Source: Bacteroidota bacterium (GTDB lineage: Bacteria > Bacteroidota > Bacteroidia > Bacteroidales > UBA1402). Taken from it: 14,338 nt of DNA. Made by a program: the position numbers and the translations under genes. The stretch lies in NCBI GenBank assembly GCA_030706285.1, contig JAUZOU010000035.1:1-14338 (forward strand), read 5' to 3'. The notes beneath the pieces were generated by a model. It had not been told where the DNA came from, did no database searches, and saw only the letters and a program-made list of their open reading frames with translations. This document shows, piece by piece, positions 7,629-14,338 of the stretch; the stretch's first letter is position 1; every line of letters begins with the position of its first letter.

Positions 7629-10600
7629 ATGACAGCAATAGCAACAGTTAGCCGAATAGTTCGTAAGGACTTGGTTTACGCATTATTCATAGGCATGTCA
7701 CTCCTGATCGTTTCGCCGGCAACTATTTCGGCAGCGGTGAACGGAGAAAATGAGATCCATCAGAAGGGGGCTTCTGTTAAAGGTGTGGTAAAAGACGTCA
7801 ATGGAGACGTCTTGATTGGAGTCAATATCATGGAAGAAGGAACCAACAATGGGACCATTACGGATGCCAACGGTAAATTTGCCCTTCCCTTATCATCGAA
7901 CAATGCGACGCTGAAATTCAGTTATGTCGGATATGTTACCTATAAAGTAGTGGTCGGGACAAAGCGAGTGTTTGACGTCAGGATGTCCGAAAATCAGACG
8001 GGGCTGGACGAAGTCATTGTCGTAGGATATGGTTCGCAGAAAAAGGCGACACTGACAGGATCGGTTTCTCAAATCAGCGGTGAAGATATCAAGAAAGTGG
8101 CCGCTGTCAACCTGACAAACAGCCTTGCCGGAAAGACGGCTGGTGTCATTGCCAATGTCCGTTCCGGTGAACCTGGTGAAGATGATGCCAATATCCTGAT
8201 TCGCGGTAAAGGCACCACTGGAAGCACGGCTCCGCTGATTATTGTCAATGGCATTGCCGAACGGGATTTTGCTCGGCTAAACCCGGAAGATATCGAGTCT
8301 ATTTCCGTTCTGAAGGATGCTTCGGCAGCGATTTATGGTGCACGGGCTGCCAACGGTGTGATTCTGGTAACAACCAAGCGTGGCAAGGAAGGGCAAATCA
8401 AGGTTAATTACAACGGGAATTATGCGATTTCACAACCGACGCGTGTGCCTGACATGTTGAATTCATACCAGTATGCGACGTATGTGAACGAATACGATAG
8501 CCGTCACGGCCTTTCGTTGACGTATACCGAGGACGCCTTGAAAAAACTGCTGGACGGGTCTGATCCGATCAATTATGCCAATACGAATTGGTGGGATGTG
8601 GTTGCAAAAGACTGGGCCGGCAAAACACAACATAGCTTGTCCGTCAGCGGTGGTAGTGATAAATTATCCTTCTATTCCTCCTTTCAATACCTGTGGCAGG
8701 ATGCCATTTACAAAAACAGCGCCCAGAATTATGGCCAATATCAGTTTACAACCAATGTCGATGCCCATCTGACAAAAGACATCCGCTTCAGCATGGACAT
8801 GCTTGGCAGGCAGGAGGTACGTAAAAGAGGGGTTTATTCGACCGATTATTTGTTTGGATATTTTTTGACTACCAATCCGATGGCTGCTCCGTATTATCCG
8901 AATGGGCTGATGCGTGTCGGTTATGACGGAATCACCAACAACGCGGCCGTTATGGTGACCGATCTCCCTGGAACGGACACAAAGACCTATAACATTATCA
9001 ACCTGAAGCCAACGCTGCATGCAGACTTGAATCTGATCACCAAAGGTCTTTACGCAGAAGGCTACGCTGCCTTGGACTATTCGTTTGACAATGGAAAGAC
9101 CATCAACCATCCTTACAACTTGTATCAATACGATGCCGTAACGGATCAGTACGTCAATCAGCGCTCGGCAACCGGTGCCATCTCCATGACTTCCTGGGCC
9201 GATAACTCGGACAGAATTACTCTGAATGCCAGGTTGGGCTATCAGCGAAAGTTCGGCGACCACAATGTGGATGCTTTCATTGCTTATGAGCAATACAAGT
9301 ATAACTACAACAATGTGTCAGCCTACAGGACGAACTACCTTTCGACAGCCATCATGCAAATCTTTGCCGGAAGTGACAATCCCGAAGATATGAGTAACGG
9401 CGGTTATGGCGATGTCAGCTCCCGCCAGAACTATTTTGGCCGTATAAACTATAATTATAAAAACAAATACCTAGCCGAAATGACCATGCGGTATGATGGT
9501 TCCATGAATTTCCCGAAAGAGAAACGTTGGGGATTGTTTCCCGGATTTTCCGGTGGCTGGGTAATTTCTGAAGAACCTTTCTTCGAACCTGTCAAACCGG
9601 TGGTCAACTTCCTGAAACTGAAAAGTTCCTGGGGTATGATGGGGAATGACAACATCAGTGCCTTCCAATTTCTGTCACGGTACGGATTTATTTCTTCAGG
9701 CGACGGTGCGGATCATCAGGCCGGAGGCGTCCTGTTTGGAGAAGCCGTTCAGAAAGGGTTGTATGAAGTGCTGACGGCAAACCCGAATGTGACCTGGGAA
9801 ACGGCCAAAACATTCAATATCGGGGTTACTTCTCAATTCCTGGACGGAAAGTTCGATCTGGAATTCGATTATTTCAACTCAAAACGCCGCGACATTCTGC
9901 TTACCAGAAATGCCTCCATCCCGGCTTATACCGGATTGGTCTTACCGGCTGAAAACATCGGTAAAGTTGACAACAGCGGCATAGAGCTTGTTGCAGGCTA
10001 TAAAGGCAGTTACGGGGATTTCAAATGGAATGTGACCGGCAATTACACGTTTGCGCAAAACAAGATGATCTATATTGATGAGGCAGCTACCACTCCGACC
10101 TGGCAACGAGGAACCGGTCATCCGATCGATGCATTGGTATTGTACGATGCACTGGGCATTTACCAGACAGAAGAAGAAGTGGCCAATTCGGTTCATATTG
10201 CAGGGGCCAAACCGGGTGATTTGATTTACAGGGATGTCAACGATGATGGTGCCATTACGTATGATGACGCTGTTCGTGTCAATGAATCGGCGACGCCGAA
10301 GGTGATCTACGGATTGACGTTGAATGGCAGCTGGAAGGGACTCGACCTGAATATCTTCTTCCAGGGACAGGCAAAGACCAAGATCCTGGTTCAGCCGACC
10401 ATGAACATGATGACCGATTTTTATGAGGGCAGATGGGTGGAGACCAATACCGCTGAACAAAATGCCAAAGCCCGCTGGCCGAGAGCCTTTATCAAGCAAA
10501 CCTATGGCGACGATTTCAATGGCCGGTCTTCTACCTGGTGGCTGCGCGATGCCTCCTTCGTTCGTCTGAAATCGCTCGAACTGGGCTATACATTGCCGAA

Positions 10601-10790
10601 AGATTTTACCTGGAAAGCCGGTGTGGACAATGTGCGGTTCTATGTCAACGGAAACAACCTGTTTACGCTGGACAAGATAAAAATCTTCGATCCTGAAATT
10701 TCAGTGAACGCAGTCAACTATCAGGCAAACGGTATCACAGCTTATCCGTTGCAACGGACGTTAACGGCAGGGTTAAGCATTTCTTTCTGA
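7629..10790 (+). CDS. SusC/RagA-family TonB-linked outer membrane transporter
   Basis: From this start the protein has 1053 residues, normal for the family. After a signal peptide (~1-37, ending near SAAV) comes a CarboxypepD_reg-like domain (~49-125, with GVVKDVNGDVLIGVNI and FSYVGY). The TonB box region DEVIVVGYGSQKK begins at residue 127. The plug domain (~135-250) contains IRGKGTTGS, VLKDASAAIYGARAANGV and TTKRG. The remainder is a TonB-dependent beta-barrel ending in GLSISF, with a terminal Phe typical for BAM insertion. It imports large ligands across the outer membrane with TonB energy, and the SusD partner acts as the lid. I chose ATG 7629, preceded by AAAAGAAAG, because it gives a signal peptide of normal length. 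The in-frame ATG 7596, overlapping the upstream stop, would add MIFQNQLKRKN and cannot be excluded. The gene lies between the DUF1735 lipoprotein and susD, with a 28-nt gap to the latter. The substrate cannot be read from the sequence. Confidence 0.96.
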   Translation: MTAIATVSRIVRKDLVYALFIGMSLLIVSPATISAAVNGENEIHQKGASVKGVVKDVNGDVLIGVNIMEEGTNNGTITDANGKFALPLSSNNATLKFSYVGYVTYKVVVGTKRVFDVRMSENQTGLDEVIVVGYGSQKKATLTGSVSQISGEDIKKVAAVNLTNSLAGKTAGVIANVRSGEPGEDDANILIRGKGTTGSTAPLIIVNGIAERDFARLNPEDIESISVLKDASAAIYGARAANGVILVTTKRGKEGQIKVNYNGNYAISQPTRVPDMLNSYQYATYVNEYDSRHGLSLTYTEDALKKLLDGSDPINYANTNWWDVVAKDWAGKTQHSLSVSGGSDKLSFYSSFQYLWQDAIYKNSAQNYGQYQFTTNVDAHLTKDIRFSMDMLGRQEVRKRGVYSTDYLFGYFLTTNPMAAPYYPNGLMRVGYDGITNNAAVMVTDLPGTDTKTYNIINLKPTLHADLNLITKGLYAEGYAALDYSFDNGKTINHPYNLYQYDAVTDQYVNQRSATGAISMTSWADNSDRITLNARLGYQRKFGDHNVDAFIAYEQYKYNYNNVSAYRTNYLSTAIMQIFAGSDNPEDMSNGGYGDVSSRQNYFGRINYNYKNKYLAEMTMRYDGSMNFPKEKRWGLFPGFSGGWVISEEPFFEPVKPVVNFLKLKSSWGMMGNDNISAFQFLSRYGFISSGDGADHQAGGVLFGEAVQKGLYEVLTANPNVTWETAKTFNIGVTSQFLDGKFDLEFDYFNSKRRDILLTRNASIPAYTGLVLPAENIGKVDNSGIELVAGYKGSYGDFKWNVTGNYTFAQNKMIYIDEAATTPTWQRGTGHPIDALVLYDALGIYQTEEEVANSVHIAGAKPGDLIYRDVNDDGAITYDDAVRVNESATPKVIYGLTLNGSWKGLDLNIFFQGQAKTKILVQPTMNMMTDFYEGRWVETNTAEQNAKARWPRAFIKQTYGDDFNGRSSTWWLRDASFVRLKSLELGYTLPKDFTWKAGVDNVRFYVNGNNLFTLDKIKIFDPEISVNAVNYQANGITAYPLQRTLTAGLSISF

Positions 10791-10818
10791 TCATCACCCA
10801 CGAAAAAATCATATAGAT

Positions 10819-12507
10819 ATGAAAAAATATATCATCTATGGATTGGCAGTCTTGTTAAGTGTCACCATAACTTCTTGCAGCGATATACTCGATGTTGATC
10901 CGGTCGATTCGTTTACCGATGCCGCCGTGTGGGGCGACCTGGCTCTGTCGGAATCCTATCTGAACTCTTGCTATTCAAGAATCAAGGCCGGGGCCGAAAA
11001 AGGCTCCAGATTTGATAGCTTCTCGGAAGATATTTACCAAATGCATACCTACGGAACGGAAAACGTTCGCCAGGGCTATCTTTCTCCCGACAATTCCAGT
11101 TTCGGATGGGAACAGGACATGTGGAATCCTTGGGACTATTACTATGGCTGCATCAAGGAAGTCAATCTGTTTCTTCAGCACATCAATTCGGTGCCTGCGC
11201 CAACCAGCGAAGACATCGAATGGAGAAATGAACTGAGAGGCCAGGGCTATTTTTTGCGGGCCTATTTTTACAACCAGTTGTTCTTCTTTTATGGCCGTAT
11301 TCCGATCATTACCAAAGTGTATGCGCTGGATACGAAGGAATACAATGAAACCCGTGCGTCGCTGGATGATGTGGCCAATTTTATTGTTACCGATTGTGAT
11401 TCAGCTGCCGCTTTGTTGCCCTTAGAATACAGCGATGCCAGCGATTTTGGCAGGGCGACCCAAGGGGCTGCGTTGACACTGAAAGGACGAACCTTGTTGT
11501 TTGATGCCAGTCCGCTGTGTGACGACCATTATCCGACCAAAGCAAAATGGGAGAGAGCCTCTGAGGCAAACAAAGCTGTCATCGATCTCAATTATTATTC
11601 GTTGCCTTCTGTCAGCAATGCCGATGACTATGCCGCCCTTTTCCTGAATTCCAAAAACCCTGAAATCATCTTTGAAAAAATGTATGACACAAAATGGGTA
11701 GCGGGATCAAACAATGTGTTCCTGCATCAGGCGCCAAGCGGCACCGGAAATGGCTTTGGCGGATGGGGCACCCTGCAGCCGACCAACAATCTGGTCAACA
11801 AATTCCAGATGAGTGACGGCACGGATTATGTTCCGGGCGCTTCCAATGTATATCCATGGGCAAACAGGGACCTGCGTCTCTATGCGACGGTTTTCCTTGA
11901 TGGCGACGAATGGGGATACGGCGACGATCACCGTCAGGTAGAGTTTTTTGTTGCCGGAGAATCAGGTGTCAACCCTGGAAAGGACAGTCGTGAAGGCCCG
12001 GCATGGTGGAATTCCACCCAAACCGGATTTGGCATGAAAAAGTTCCTGAATCCGAAATGGGATGCTTACGGAACGACCGCCAATACCACTCCGTGGATTT
12101 TCATGCGGTTGGCCGAAGTTTACCTGAACTATGCTGAATGCCAAATGGAACTGGGCTTTACGGATGAGGCGCTGAAGTACATCAATCTGGTGCGTGAACG
12201 GGCGTTGATGCCTAAAGCCAAGGGCGTTAACCTTCGTAAGGAATATGAATACGAACGTGAAATCGAGTTGGTTTTCGAGGAGCAACGCTGGTTTGATATC
12301 CGCCGGTGGAAACAGGCTGAAGACATCTATAAAATTCCGCTTGAAGGGATGGATATCAAATTGTTCAAGGATGGCAGCAAAACGTATGAGGTGAAACCTG
12401 AACCTGTCGAGACCCGTACATTCTATGCTCCGAAAAATTATTGGATGCCTGTTCCACGATCAGAGCTGAGAAAGGCTCCCAAACTGGACGCCTTGCCTTA
12501 TGAGTAA
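10819..12507 (+). CDS. SusD/RagB-family nutrient-binding outer membrane lipoprotein
   Basis: A 562-residue lipoprotein with signal peptide MKKYIIYGLAVLLSV and lipobox ITSC (Cys20), followed by the usual DILDVDP segment. The N-terminal half has the SusD-like_3 pattern (YLNSCYSRIKAG, ELRGQGYFLRAYFYNQL with FFYGRIPII). The C-terminal half has the SusD/RagB pattern (FMRLAEVYLNYAEC, INLVRERA, EREIELVFEEQRWFDIRRW, ending YWMPVPRSEL). The protein is helical and TPR-like and sits over the SusC barrel as a hinged lid that captures ligand. It starts 28 nt after susC in the same operon. The central region is rich in Trp and Gly (for example GFGGWGTL), which may form the ligand site, but specificity cannot be predicted. 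The stop TAA (12505-12507) lies 18 nt before a strong inverted repeat. Confidence 0.96.
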   Translation: MKKYIIYGLAVLLSVTITSCSDILDVDPVDSFTDAAVWGDLALSESYLNSCYSRIKAGAEKGSRFDSFSEDIYQMHTYGTENVRQGYLSPDNSSFGWEQDMWNPWDYYYGCIKEVNLFLQHINSVPAPTSEDIEWRNELRGQGYFLRAYFYNQLFFFYGRIPIITKVYALDTKEYNETRASLDDVANFIVTDCDSAAALLPLEYSDASDFGRATQGAALTLKGRTLLFDASPLCDDHYPTKAKWERASEANKAVIDLNYYSLPSVSNADDYAALFLNSKNPEIIFEKMYDTKWVAGSNNVFLHQAPSGTGNGFGGWGTLQPTNNLVNKFQMSDGTDYVPGASNVYPWANRDLRLYATVFLDGDEWGYGDDHRQVEFFVAGESGVNPGKDSREGPAWWNSTQTGFGMKKFLNPKWDAYGTTANTTPWIFMRLAEVYLNYAECQMELGFTDEALKYINLVRERALMPKAKGVNLRKEYEYEREIELVFEEQRWFDIRRWKQAEDIYKIPLEGMDIKLFKDGSKTYEVKPEPVETRTFYAPKNYWMPVPRSELRKAPKLDALPYE

Positions 12508-12525
12508 CTAATTGTTTGTTAAAAA

Positions 12526-12566
12526 GATGAGAGCTTGAGAAACGATTGCCGACTCAAGCTCTCATC
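12526..12566. repeat. Perfect 14-bp inverted repeat between the susD-like gene and the HEMGH lipoprotein gene
   Basis: GATGAGAGCTTGAG (12526-12539) and CTCAAGCTCTCATC (12553-12566) are exact reverse complements, separated by 13 nt. In the + strand transcript this gives a strong hairpin 18 nt after the susD stop and 37 nt before the next start. No T-tract follows on the + strand. An A-run (12521-12525) precedes the 5' arm, so the minus-strand reading looks like an intrinsic terminator, although no minus-strand gene is present. Likely roles are protection of the susC/susD mRNA 3' end or partial termination that lowers downstream expression. Confidence 0.85.
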
Positions 12567-12603
12567 CTCGTTATCAATGCTAAATTCGAATGACCCCCTT
12601 GCT

Positions 12604-14019
12604 ATGAAAAAAATCAGATTGTTCTTTCTTATCGGTTCAATGATCTTGTTGGTGCCATGTGCCAGTTGCGGAGAATCCGGAAATCCGGCTACAGATACCT
12701 CAAAAAATACAGACTCCACGGAGGTACCGGTTGAAACGCCGAAGGAAACGTATTTCCCAAAAGATGTCTGGAATGTGGACTATACGAACGATTATCAGAG
12801 CAAGACCAGCCAGTTCAATATCTACCGGATGAAAGAAACAGCCGATTTTGTCGCTTTTTGGGAAACCGGGTTTGGCATCAGTCCTGCCACAACAAGCAAT
12901 ACGAAATTTCGCTTTCCGTTAGGTGATTTGCTGGATGAAAGTGAAAAGATGTATGCCTTTTACCGGGACAAATTGAAATTTGTCGAAAAAGGGAATTCAT
13001 TGACAGATAAATACCGGATGGTGCTTTATTGTTATTATAACGAAGATGGGACCGTTTATGGTGGTGGAGCAGACAACAAAGTCGGGGTGATGTGGCTTTC
13101 GCCGGGCCGGGTGCAGACAAAGCCATTTGCGGCAATGGCCCATGAGATGGGTCATGCCTTTCAGTATATGGTGGCTGTCGACGGCGCCTGGGGCTTCAGT
13201 ACCAGCCCGGCTGGCAGTAAAGGACAGGCGATTTTTGAAATGACATCCCAGTTTATGCTCTGGCAATTTTATCCCAATTGGATCACCTTCGAAAACTACC
13301 ACCTGAATACGTTTATGCTCAATTCCCATAAAGCCTTCCTGCATGAAGACAACCGGTATTGTGCGCCGTTTGTGCTGGAATACTGGGCCAACAAGCATGG
13401 CATCGACATCATCGGAAAGATCTGGCGTCAAGCCTTAAAAGGGGAAGACCCTGTCATGACGTACAAACGGATCACCGGCATCGACCAGAAAACGTTTAAC
13501 GATGAGATGTTTGATGCCAGCTGCCGGTTTATTACCTGGGATATGGACCGGATCAGGGAGGTTTCAAAGAACTATGCCAATCTTCAAACCAGCGCCTTTA
13601 CCTCAATAGGTGATGGCTGGTATAGGATTGCAGAAAGCCGTTGCCCGCAAAATTACGGTTACAATGGCATCAGATTGGAGGTGCCTGCAGCGGGCACAAC
13701 GGTTACGCTGGATTTTAAGGGCATTGCCGGTGCTACAGGTTACAGGTCTGTCAAGGTGGATGAGGCTGGCTGGCGTTACGGTTTTCTGGCTGAAACAGCT
13801 GACAATAAACGGATTTACGGCGAGGTGCATTCGGCTGTTGAAGGACAGGCGAAATTTACCGTACCGGAAAATACGGCCTATTTATGGGTAGTCGTAACAG
13901 GTGCTCCTACGGAACACTGGGAGCATAGTTGGGATGACTATACTGGCAACGACGAGCAGTGGCCTTATCAGATCAAACTGACCGGGACAACGCTTCACAG
14001 TACGGTTCAGAAAAACTGA
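12604..14019 (+). CDS. Putative zinc metallopeptidase lipoprotein (HEMGH motif, DUF6055-like)
   Basis: A 471-residue predicted lipoprotein. The start at ATG 12604 is chosen because MKKIRLFFLIGSMILL begins a signal peptide. Upstream in-frame TTG 12535 and ATG 12577 fall in or beside the inverted repeat. Lipidation is probably at Cys22 (CASC), with Cys19 possible. A Ser/Thr/Pro-rich linker (~24-50) precedes the catalytic region. HEMGH spans residues 180-184, and Glu212 in FEMTSQ lies 28 residues after the second His. This is gluzincin geometry: two His zinc ligands, the general base Glu181, and a downstream Glu as likely third ligand. The C-terminal part (~340-471) appears beta-rich, with VTLDFKGI, LWVVVTGAPTEHW and EQWPYQIKL. 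From memory this matches DUF6055, a family of unknown function; no search was run. The position after susC/susD suggests surface or periplasmic cleavage of a protein or glycopeptide substrate. Peptidase activity is inferred from the motif only. Confidence 0.75.
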   Translation: MKKIRLFFLIGSMILLVPCASCGESGNPATDTSKNTDSTEVPVETPKETYFPKDVWNVDYTNDYQSKTSQFNIYRMKETADFVAFWETGFGISPATTSNTKFRFPLGDLLDESEKMYAFYRDKLKFVEKGNSLTDKYRMVLYCYYNEDGTVYGGGADNKVGVMWLSPGRVQTKPFAAMAHEMGHAFQYMVAVDGAWGFSTSPAGSKGQAIFEMTSQFMLWQFYPNWITFENYHLNTFMLNSHKAFLHEDNRYCAPFVLEYWANKHGIDIIGKIWRQALKGEDPVMTYKRITGIDQKTFNDEMFDASCRFITWDMDRIREVSKNYANLQTSAFTSIGDGWYRIAESRCPQNYGYNGIRLEVPAAGTTVTLDFKGIAGATGYRSVKVDEAGWRYGFLAETADNKRIYGEVHSAVEGQAKFTVPENTAYLWVVVTGAPTEHWEHSWDDYTGNDEQWPYQIKLTGTTLHSTVQKN

Positions 14020-14140
14020 TTTTTTAAATCAGACAAGCCTCCCAGTTGACTGGATAAATTATTCGGGGCCTCAATGGCAGTTGAATAACACTGTTTTTCA
14101 AAGCACCGGGTAAAAAAGTCTAAATTTCCAATGAAATAAC

Positions 14141-14148
14141 TATCTTCG
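14141..14148 (+). promoter_or_regulatory. Candidate -7 box before the last lipoprotein gene
   Basis: TATCTTCG is one base away from TAnnTTTG and lies 38 nt before the ATG at 14187, giving a leader of about 30 nt. No clear TTTG is found at the expected -33 position. The 167-nt gap 14020-14186 holds nothing else I can name apart from a short AT-rich hairpin over the preceding stop codon. The wide gap and this box suggest separate transcription of the last gene. Confidence 0.3.
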
Positions 14149-14186
14149 TCGAGTAGCTTAGATCAGAAACCTTAACTGTTAAATCT

Positions 14187-14338
14187 ATGAAGAAGTTGTT
14201 TCTTTTGATGGCCGTTGTCGCTATATGCTGTTCCTGTACAAAAGAGGTGAAAGATGAACCGGATGTGCTCTGGAAAGTCATTAACCTGGAAGCCAAGAGT
14301 ACGGACTGGACGGCTCATACTGATGCCAATGGGTTGAA
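14187..14338 (+). CDS. Small predicted lipoprotein of unknown function, N-terminal part
   Basis: Only the first 50 residues are in the window, and the frame is open at the right edge. MKKLFLLMAVVAI is a signal peptide, followed by a Cys cluster (CCSC, residues 14-17). Lipidation is probably at Cys17, followed by the charged stretch TKEVKDEPD, as in surface-exposed Bacteroidota lipoproteins. The mature start (LWKVINLEAKSTDWTAHTD) resembles a group of short Bacteroidales hypothetical lipoproteins I recall from memory; function is unknown and the match was not tested. The 167-nt gap and candidate -7 box suggest it is not tightly coupled to the upstream operon, so PUL membership is uncertain. Confidence 0.7.
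   Translation, partial: MKKLFLLMAVVAICCSCTKEVKDEPDVLWKVINLEAKSTDWTAHTDANGL

Noticed and set aside
8664..9293. 209-codon minus-strand open frame inside the susC gene
   Set aside because: Antisense to the TonB-dependent barrel, with no recognisable motif or start context. The same applies to the minus-strand frame at 9942-10499.
12535..12603. Upstream starts (TTG 12535, ATG 12577) for the HEMGH lipoprotein
   Set aside because: They would add residues encoded by the inverted repeat in front of an otherwise perfect lipoprotein signal peptide beginning at 12604.
14016..14032. CTGATTT/AAATCAG hairpin over the stop of the HEMGH gene as a terminator
   Set aside because: The stem is short and AT-rich, its Ts are in the loop, and no T-tract follows.
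1..14338. CRISPR array, tRNA/rRNA, insertion sequence or invertible promoter
   Set aside because: No regularly spaced repeats, no transposase- or integrase-like protein, and no paired inverted repeats flanking a promoter were seen.

Overview
The window is most likely from the order Bacteroidales (Bacteroidota). Evidence: a SusC/SusD pair, a hybrid two-component system (HTCS) regulator, DUF1735-type lipoproteins, weak Shine-Dalgarno signals, AT-rich leaders with degenerate TAnnTTTG-like boxes, and moderate G+C. Genus cannot be told by eye. All six genes lie on the + strand. I see no tRNA, rRNA, CRISPR array, insertion sequence or phage gene.

Layout. (1) 2-1357: C-terminal part of an S9 (DPP IV/prolyl oligopeptidase-type) serine peptidase, entering from the left edge and closed by a strong intrinsic terminator at 1475-1508. 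(2) 1623-5705: a complete 1360-residue HTCS sensor/regulator. (3) 5929-12507: a tight block of a lipoprotein with three DUF1735-like repeats, a SusC-like TonB-dependent transporter and a SusD-like lipoprotein, with junctions of about 30 nt or less. (4) 12604-14019: a lipoprotein with a gluzincin-type HEMGH zinc site (DUF6055-like by recognition), separated from susD by a 96-nt spacer holding a perfect 14-bp inverted repeat. (5) 14187-14338: the start of a small lipoprotein that runs off the right edge.

How the genes fit together. Genes 2-4 read as a polysaccharide utilization locus (PUL) or PUL-like nutrient system. The HTCS would sense a breakdown product in the periplasm and activate the downstream genes. 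The DUF1735 and SusD lipoproteins would capture ligand at the cell surface and SusC would import it. The HEMGH lipoprotein is the only candidate degradative enzyme in the PUL part of the window, and no glycoside hydrolase, lyase or sulfatase is visible. A glycoprotein or glycopeptide substrate is therefore a reasonable inference, but enzymes may lie beyond the right edge. The S9 peptidase belongs to an earlier transcription unit and is probably not part of the PUL.
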